From Acanthaster planci (taxonomy: Eukaryota > Echinodermata > Asteroidea > Valvatida > Acanthasteridae), in assembly GCF_001949145.1 (NCBI RefSeq), contig NW_019091372.1, positions 1,392,190 through 1,406,367 on the forward strand: DNA of 14,178 nt, in the 5' to 3' direction. The translations under genes were made by a program, and so were the position numbers. The notes under the pieces are model-generated. The model was not told the DNA's origin, made no database searches, and saw nothing but the letters and a program-made list of their open reading frames with translations. Position 1 is the stretch's first letter, and every line of letters begins with the position of its first letter. Below are positions 1 to 14,178 of the stretch, in pieces.

Positions 1-119
1 GGAGGACAGTCGACAAAGGAGGACAGTCGACAAAGGAGGACAGTCGACAAAGGAGGACAGTCGACAAAGGAGGACAGTCAACAAAGGAGGACAGTCAACA
101 AAGGAGGACAGTCAACAAA
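1..119. repeat. 17-bp minisatellite, seven tandem copies
   Basis: Seven head-to-tail copies of a 17-base unit, GGAGGACAGTCGACAAA, fill the first 119 bases with no indels. Copies 1-4 read TCGAC at the variable site and copies 5-7 read TCAAC. The change fits deamination of a methylated CpG followed by spread among copies. The array starts at the window edge, so its true length is unknown. The unit is not a multiple of three, so it is unlikely to be a coding repeat. Confidence 0.95.
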
Positions 120-187
120 GGGGGCCCGCCGTCGAGGTTTTCTTCTGCGTCGTAGATTTCTCGAATGAACTCTGCTGGCTTTGAAAA
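95..187 (-). other. Possible terminal coding exon of an unknown gene (weak)
   Basis: On the minus strand a TTTCAG acceptor-like site at 190-188 is followed in phase 0 by 30 codons. They begin FSKPAEFIREIYDAEENLDG and end at a TGA inside the minisatellite (97-95). The charged composition looks protein-like, and a pyrimidine-containing stretch precedes the acceptor. I do not recognise the family, no upstream partner exon was found, and a chance open frame of 31 codons is common. It could instead be plain noncoding DNA. Confidence 0.15.
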
Positions 188-2740
188 CTGAAACTTTTGG
201 AAATATTGATCGATTGAAAGGTTTTCAAAGAGAGAGCAAATACGCTTTAAAAAGGTGTTTGGCTCATTTTCCTATTGGCCAGCTTACCTCTGCTGCCAAC
301 AGGAAACCTCGATGGGACTGGATTAGTGTGACTGGTCCGTGTCCAGCTGAACTTGGCTAGTATCGGAGGAAGCCAGCTAGCTAGCTAGCTGCATATCGCC
401 AAAGATCTTTGATGTCGCATGCTCTAGAGCAGCTCTGGCCAGGTGTGTGGTGTCAGCTCGTATGCGCTGTGCATGCAATCATCAACTTGCTCAAGTTTGC
501 GTCTTACTTTAAGCCAATGAGTGCTTGTAATACCTGTAAACAGAGCATGCGCGTGAATGACGGGTGACTGTCACCCCAACGGTATGGTGCGTGCCACAGT
601 GGCACCGCCGCTGCCTATGTCACGCTTACACGTCCCCAGGAGAGATGTACCTTCAGTGTGGTCAGCATTTTGTGGCATTTACCTCTACATGTGTAACTTT
701 GCGTAATCCACTAAAGTACAGTTAAAAACACGACAGTATGATCATTGCCAGCCAATGCAAAAAAACATCTGAAAGACAGTACCCTGAATTTTCACTTGAG
801 GTAGAGTTCCTACCAAAGAAGCCTCCGTTACTAGGAAAGTCGTGCCCCCCTCTGGGTCCTAATGGGGGCCCACAGATGCACGATAAAATGGTAGCATCCC
901 ACTGCAAAAGTGGCAAGCAGTACGGCTTTTCACTAGCCAAGCACAGACTTGAATCAAGTCTACACTAAACTCACTTGCAATAACCTGACAAGACTAATTC
1001 ATTTCATATTCTGCATAATATAAGAGTCACTCTTTTGTTTTAATACATGTGCTCTACACCTTGCATGAGTGAGTCCATAAGCATTTTGGGTTACTTTCTT
1101 ACAATATTTCACATATTTTATTTTGTTACTTCTATTCAAACAATCCTATACATTTCATAAAAATCATAGTCATTTTGATTGTTAATTTCAATTCACAGTC
1201 GCAAATAAATAAGCAGCAGAAACAAATGCAAACTCAACTTTGGAAAACAAAAACAATTCTTCAGCAAAACAGAAACACAACACAAAGCAAAACTTCAACC
1301 AGTATTTAGTTAAAAAGCCGAAATCCAAAAGTGTGCTCATACATGTATGGGAAGTTGGGAACATGAAGTTTATTTATGAGAAGAGGTTATTGAAAATTCC
1401 GCACCGGCGGCAGAAGTGGGGAAGGACCAGTGGCCCCCTACTTTTGCGAGGTCCTTTAAAGGGGCAGGGCTTAATGGATTGGTCTATTAATGCCTGACGG
1501 TTTCACATCTGCCCCCCCCCCAAAAAAAATTGTTCTGCCACCGTTGCTATTCTGCATGGCGATGTGGTTTAGTTCAAGCCTCTATGAGCAATGCATAAGA
1601 AAAGCATTATTGAAAACTGAAGAAGTCCACAGCACTCCGAACGCACGGGTAACCAGCCAAACTACCATATATAATACATATTCATTGCAGCTGGTTCCCT
1701 GCCGTGTTATACCCACAACCTAAAATTTGCCTTGAAACTTTACACATACGTCCAAAAGAACTGGTTCAAATAAGAAACTTGAACACTTGTTGAATCAGTC
1801 TATTTATAAGCCCTCATCTATCCAGATTGGACACAATAAACTTGTAAATGTGTTTCACCGGTCTATTTATGTAACTTTTGTCATTTCCAGAGGCAAGAAA
1901 TGTAAACTGCTGATCCAAATTTCCCTATTAAAATGACAACAACGTAACCATATATTTCTCTTTTTCTCGTCTCAGACCATCCAACCAGGGCTGAGTTCAG
2001 AGGAAATTGAAAAATCCCGGAAATAATCACCAGAGGGTTTGAGGTCCCTCAGAAGGGGCATACATCTGTGTTTGCCTATCCGCTCCGAGCGGAACAAAAG
2101 AGGGTGGGTTTTTTTTGGTACTCACCACATAGGCTCGCCAAGAGGTGCGCCATGAGGCACGCAAGTATATACATGTAATTATGCGCATTTGACATGGAGC
2201 ACGCTGAGTACACGTAACTAATTTACTCCAGCATGCATGGTCTTTGCGTACACGCAGAACGCGTACCAAAACCCGTATGTAACCACCTGTCTTTCTTTTC
2301 ACCGATTGGGGGTGTACTTCGGCTCCGGGCAGAGAGGCACTGCTTCAAATACCCATTTCTTGGATTGTTGTTCATAAAAACAGAGTCATGGTAAACGCGG
2401 GTTTTTCCAGATTTTACAAGAGACTGTTTGGAGAGTCCTGAAATCAGGAAAAGTCCTGACAAATCTCAGCCCTGTCCAATGAAATGTTCTCAACTGAATG
2501 GCTGAACAAGCATAAATTGTCTTCATGTAAAGTGTTTCTCAGCAATTTCAAATTAAAGAGTAACTCTTCATGAAGGACCTTATAAGCTCCAAAGATTCAG
2601 ACCAATATGCCAACAATCTGAATAACTGTTAGTTGCTTGCAAAGATCTGTTCATAAATGTACAAAAAAAACCACTGACATTACAGTAAAAATCACAGTAG
2701 TTCGTGAAATTCAGGCTTCAAGGCCAAATACAGACTCACC
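188..2740. other. Intergenic or far-3' noncoding DNA, no gene recognised
   Basis: No open frame here resembles a known protein and none has flanking splice signals that join into a gene. The frames longer than 60 codons have no family motifs. Visible low-complexity sequence includes a CTAG/AGCT tetranucleotide run at about 374-391 and a C-run followed by an A-run at about 1512-1529. Part of the interval could be distal regulatory DNA. I see no tRNA or rRNA gene. Confidence 0.6.
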
Positions 2741-2747
2741 CCAATCT

Positions 2748-2826
2748 AGGTCAAAAGTCACCTTCAGCTGACCAGGGTCACAGGTCAAACTACCAAACGT
2801 GACCTCTCTCAACTAGGTCAAAGTCA
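2748..2826. promoter_or_regulatory. Cluster of nuclear-receptor AGGTCA half-sites
   Basis: Within 79 bases there are four to five AGGTCA-like blocks. At 2748-2760 AGGTCA-A-AAGTCA forms a near DR1. At 2775-2787 GGGTCA-C-AGGTCA forms another DR1 with one mismatch. At 2800-2805 TGACCT is the half-site on the minus strand. At 2815-2826 AGGTCAAAGTCA resembles the HNF4-type core. DR1 elements are bound by RXR heterodimers, HNF4 and COUP-TF families, which exist across animals. The clustering is read directly; a regulatory role is inferred, and a decayed short tandem repeat would look similar. Confidence 0.4.
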
Positions 2827-2829
2827 TCA

Positions 2830-5500
2830 CTGAGCTCAGCACTGCACAAACCTGCTTGTTTTATCAACTTAAAACATTCTTTTCCTCAACTTTCTGTCTT
2901 AAAGGTTAGAACAAGTGGGACAAGAGAAGGCTTACTGGAGGAATTTAACACACATTTTTTTTTTCCTTACGAAAATGGATAGAGAGTTTGCACAAATCAG
3001 ATGTAAGGATTCAGACTGAAGCACTGACTTCTAGAGTCCATTTACAAACCCCAAGAAGCACTTACAAACATGTAATAACTAATTGGAATTTTTGTTCCAT
3101 TCAATCAATCATTCCAAAGCCAACAAATTCACTTCTGGGGCAGGTGAGTCATCCGTTTTGAGGGAAGTGGGAAATACTGAGTCACATCCTGTGTGCTAAC
3201 CGCAGCTGCACCAGTTACAAGTAAGTGCACTCAGTAAGTAGACTGGCTTCTCAATCGAGTAATGCCCACTGGCATGTGTGCACACCTACTCTGTGACTGA
3301 CAAGAGTGCATCGTGCAATGAGGCCAGTCTAGCAGCAGTGGCGAGGCAGAGAAGTTACCTCAAGTTGTGTTTACTACTGGAGAAAAGTTGCACGGACTCA
3401 CACCTGTCAGATCTTGTCAAACCCTTCCCCCCCTCCCACCATGGAGTGAGACTGCTTGGTGACAGAAAGCAGAAATCATTACCTGGTTAAGCCCATTAAC
3501 AGACCCAAACTGGGCCAGGCAGAGTTTTATACACTGCTGTCAGTGGGATCTGCACTGCCTTACAATCAATGTTGCAGTCATGAGCATCACAAGATCTTTC
3601 ACAAGACCAGTCACGAGTCAAAAAGGTGAACAATGGCAAAGGAATGCTTTCACTGGAGTTTATTTGAAGAGCTTGAGACTTGAATGCGGGCTTGGGGTCT
3701 TGTGTGGGTCTTGTGATGGTCTCGACTACAACGCCGATTTCAATCCGCTCACGTACACGTGCACTGCACAACTGTGCCAGGAATGACAAGCGTCACAGCC
3801 AAATGCTTTCGACACCATTTGCCCTGAACATTCAGCACTCCTTGAGACCTGCACTATTCACAGTGCAACTGACTCATTCGAATCTGCGATCATGAAGCTG
3901 AACTTGTGGCTTGCCGACATGGATAACCACAAGCTGGTATGTGGTCAGAGCATGAAACTGTACCCTCATCACACAAGATATACAAATGCTTCAGAGGGCC
4001 TCATTCAAAACAGGGGAGGTTAGAATATGCAATGTGGTTTGATTTTTAAGAACGGTGAACTTTTTAAAATGTTCATAAACTACAATGAATACACCAAGAA
4101 TTACATATATTAGCTGATGACTTTCAAGACCCTAATGTAGGCGTGTCCAAGCCAAACTCTTTCTCAATGTTAACAAACCTTGGTTCTGAAACTAAGAAAT
4201 TTACAATCTACGCACAAAAAAAGGAAAGTGCTTTTATAGCTCTATATATGTAAAATATCTTTTTGTTTAAAACATTTCTTCAACGCACACACAAGCAGAC
4301 TACAAATCTAGTTCCTCTTTGGGCAGTGAGCTGTTCCGTTAAGTAAATAAATAAGTTAACCACGGATTGTTCCATTCATGGAATGGAGGGACATAAAGGA
4401 ACTGACTTGGAGAAATCAACACAAAAAAAAATACAAACTACCTACATGATCAGCAATTTCCTTGAACAAAAGTATTGTTTTCCTCTATGCTTGGAACCAT
4501 GTATGATTATATGGGGATTTAAATGGTCATGTATGACATGAAGGGTATTTAGATCAAGGTAATTGAATTCAATGTATATGACTATACTAGCTTTAAAGGT
4601 TTCAACAGGTGTGTGCAAAATTTGTTATTAACAAACCCTTGGTATCAAAGAAAAGTGCACATAATGTTCTAGAACTTCACTTCCATGTTGGCCAATTGTT
4701 TCAGTGCTTGTCCAGAGCATTAAATGTCATTAAAGTGTGAAGTGCTGAACTGATCTCAACTTGTTCCAGAACTTCTTATCAACATTTTTTCACCAACATT
4801 CCTCCACATGTCCTAATGACACAAAAAGTACGCAAGTAGCTCCAGAATGTTCTAGAACTTAACATGCACCCTGGCCAACCATCTGGTGTGAAGTACTGAC
4901 CTGGGGCACTCTTCCACAGTTCTGTCTGCCAAAATACCGAGCAATTTTCTCAAGAGTAATTTCACAATTTTTTAATTAGTGCTCTGGGTATGTTGCCTAC
5001 AGGACGCGAGTCAAGTTCTTCACCAGAACCTAAAAGTAAGACCAGAGAAGCCCTGAATTGACCTTGCTAAGGCCAGGGAAGCCTATGATACCATGTTATG
5101 GTTTGAAATTAGCCCAATATTTTGAATGCTAAAGCCTGATATGAGCCTTTTTGCCCTAAAAACAGGCATCCCTGCTGCAACCTAAGCTTAGCTAACATTC
5201 TCTCGGGGGCAGATTTCTGACGGTACACGAAGAGGGGCTCCAAAACTACACATTGCATCTTTCCGTTGCTTAAGTCACTGCAGTTAATAAAACACTCCAC
5301 AATGGAACAATCTGGTAACAATCTGGGCTTAAGACTGGTTCATACTTGGGAAGAGTTTTGGATCGATTGCGATTTTGGATCAGATATTTGCGCTGCAAAT
5401 TTGACAAAGTTTTTTGACGTCAAATTCACTTTGCTTTCGCATTCGCCTGAAGCACGAACCGGCCTTTATGCCCCCCCCCCAAAGTCGCTGACGGGTTGAG
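2830..5500 (-). other. Kinase 3' UTR of unknown length plus 3' flank
   Basis: This stretch follows the kinase stop codon in the direction of transcription, so the 3' UTR must begin at 5500 and run downward. No AATAAA lies close to the stop on the minus strand. The first plausible poly(A) signals are ATTAAA at 4976-4971 and AATAAA at 3664-3659, which would give UTRs of roughly 0.5 or 1.9 kb. A run of ten C (G in the transcript) lies about 21-30 bases after the stop. Short open frames on either strand here show no family resemblance. Confidence 0.45.
4661..4857. promoter_or_regulatory. Two related heat-shock-element-like sites
   Basis: At 4845-4857 the sequence GAATGTTCTAGAA is a perfect three-unit heat shock element (GAA-nn-TTC-nn-GAA). 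At 4667-4674 TTCTAGAA is repeated within a related context, with ACTTCAC following. The two sites share the core AATGTTCTAGAACTT and nearby TGGCCAA, so they look like an old local duplication about 184 bp apart. A third weaker relative (TTCCAGAACTTC) lies near 4765. HSF binding is inferred from the motif only. Their place, downstream of the kinase and perhaps in its 3' UTR, is not a typical promoter position. Confidence 0.35.
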
Positions 5501-12416
<6,916 letters not shown>

Positions 12417-14178
12417 CTGTAAAACAAACAAAAAATGGAAAATCAGGAAGGATGAATCATTTTAGGATTCGGTCGGTGAAGCGCCATGATCGTGGCTTAA
12501 GGGGAAACGATCAAAAATCTCTCCCATGTTTGAGCTAACAAAAGTTTAAGGATGCTCTCGACATATCCTGAAAGGAACGGCCATTTCCAAATGGTCAGGG
12601 AGATTTCTATTGACCCTGTTAGTCCACCACTGACCTCAACATACGTGTACTGGTACCAGTATATGTAAGACCCACATTATTGTGTTTTCAACTGGACGCA
12701 CTCTCAAGCCGGGTCATTTTTTTCTCCCGCTCGGGGCGCTAAATAATAATTTCCAGGCATGTACATGTACAAGCAAGTCACCGACTTGGAATGCCCAGAC
12801 CGCAGGTCAAACATATTGAGTTAAAGCTGTTTGTGTACAGTGGGATTAATTCAGCCTATCAAGTTCCACAAGTGGTGCTGATGTACACATGTACCAGTGC
12901 ATGTACACCGTTTCATCTGCAGTCAAAACCCGTTGAGGTTCCCTTTAAAGAGCAACTCAGAGGAAAACATGTATTCACTTCGGTACTCAATACTACATGT
13001 ACATGTGCACCGGCAGTGCGCATATCTTCCACAATCCCACCATGGAGTTACCAGGACCATGTGTACATATGGATGTATGTACATGTACTATGCAGTCCCC
13101 ACAAATCCCCCCGGTTGATTTTGATGGGCTTTCAAGTTTCAATGGATCAGATTGATATTATGACAATAACAACCCTGACGACTGAAACTGAGTCCTCTCA
13201 TTCTTTCCAGACTTTTTATTTGTTTGGTGCCAGACAACTTGTCGGCAGCAATTTTGTTCAACGGCGCATGTAAAAAATCATACAGCATACTACATGTACA
13301 TGTATGAGCTAAAGCTTCAATCGTGTACATCATAATTACAAATTACTACTGAGGTCGTATTTTTAACTCTAAAAAATTCTGGTAGAATCCACTTTGAAAA
13401 ATGCAATACTTCAGCATACATGTATAGTGTACCAAAGTTGTGTTTATACTTAAGCCACAAAATTGCCTTCACATATATGCCCTGAAGTTTTTATTCCTTA
13501 GGAAAAACAATACCCCCCAACGCTTTGTCTGACAGGCAAATTTCCACGCCCCAGCATGCATCTAGTCGTTCCATATGTTTGGGACCCGAATGTCCAGCAT
13601 CTGGAGTTACGTTTGAGTGGGAAAAAAAATACCTGCCCCCCCCCATAAAAAAACACACAACCTAGTGACTCATAACAGATGCCAGTAAAAGTGGGCAAGA
13701 AAACAAACAGCGTCCTGTCCGAAGCAGTCTAAATTTAGCACTCGGGTCATTTGGGCTTTGGATTAAGCATCCAATTAATCAGTTTCAAATCTTTCTTTCT
13801 GGTAGTAGTACGGCGGAACATGGACAGACTGTAAAACAATTTACTCAAGAGATATCCACCGATACGTACTTGTGTGTATATATGTGTACATCTACTGCAT
13901 TTGGACATTTTTGGTCAGGAGATCCGCTAATGAGGGGAAAATTCCAAGGCTGCATTCCAACGCAATGGAATCACTTGCACAACCGAGAGCCGCCAACGCA
14001 ATCGGTTTCATCCACATTAGCATCATCATCACTCGTTTCACTCCTTTGTTTTCCACCCGTAGTCCAAGTCTCTTTCTGCATTAGTACATACGCAATTTCG
14101 ATCCTCACAGCGACAGGCTACAGCGCTGCACTGCACAGAATGAAACTGGAAAGTGCATCAGGAAAGTTTAGAGACACT
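12417..14178 (-). other. Probable further kinase intron, no exon found
   Basis: The kinase requires an upstream exon encoding the MTKVTLENFY-like N-terminal region and ending in phase 2. I searched the minus strand here and found no match, so that exon and the promoter are likely outside the window. The region is rich in CATGTACATG-type palindromes and has C-runs near 13636. The 160-codon plus-strand open frame at 12791-13273 is made largely of repeat-derived and low-information sequence, with no family motif, and is not called. Confidence 0.6.

Noticed and set aside
1-119. CRISPR array
   Set aside because: Units are contiguous 17-mers without spacers, and the window is clearly animal DNA.
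3278-3895. Overlapping short open frames on both strands as a possible gene
   Set aside because: Translations lack conserved motifs, overlap each other on opposite strands, and no splice sites join them.
4365-4390. GGAATG motif near a TTCCAT/ATGGAA palindrome as a TEAD (Hippo output) site
   Set aside because: A single 6-base match is expected by chance; linking it to the Hippo-related kinase next door would be over-reading.
12791-13273. 160-codon plus-strand open frame
   Set aside because: It spans several CATGTACATG palindromes, has no recognisable domain, and has no supporting splice or regulatory signals; chance is the simplest explanation.

Overview
This window is animal (metazoan) nuclear DNA. 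Its one recognisable protein-coding gene is split by GT-AG introns and encodes an NDR-family AGC protein kinase, the STK38/STK38L (Tricornered) type of the Hippo-related MOB-NDR branch. The gene lies on the minus strand, from the stop codon at 5501 up to at least 12416. Nine coding exons can be joined in phase into about 430 residues covering residues 45 to the end of the human family member. The first roughly 44 residues, the start codon and the promoter are not found and are probably above 14178. Introns of a few hundred bases, AT-rich noncoding DNA, many TACATGTA-type palindromes, a tRNA-derived SINE, a MITE-like element and a foldback element suggest a marine invertebrate. An amphioxus-like chordate is my best guess, but species assignment is weak.

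Layout. 1-119: 17-bp minisatellite, cut by the window edge, with a weak candidate terminal exon of another minus-strand gene at 95-187. 188-5500: no convincing gene. This stretch lies 3' of the kinase and must hold its 3' UTR; it also carries a cluster of nuclear-receptor half-sites (2748-2826) and two related heat-shock-element-like sites (4661-4857). 5501-9547: eight kinase exons with introns of 268-598 bp. Two of those introns are unusual. One (6705-7157) contains a near-perfect 87-bp inverted repeat whose loop resembles a hammerhead ribozyme. The other (7755-8048) contains five copies of a unit of about 44 bp that each resemble the neighbouring exon's splice donor. 9548-12370: a 2.8-kb intron with a MITE-like element, a 19-base T run and a minus-strand SINE. 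12371-12416: the most upstream exon visible. 12417-14178: probable further intron, with no exon recognised.

The kinase has every expected part: basic N-terminal regulatory segment, ATP-binding loop and lysine, HRD and DFG motifs, the basic autoinhibitory insert, the activation-segment serine, and the C-terminal hydrophobic-motif threonine. It looks functional. I see no bacterial, viral or defence-system gene and no wholly new coding system. The most unusual signals are the hammerhead-like foldback and the donor-bearing tandem array.
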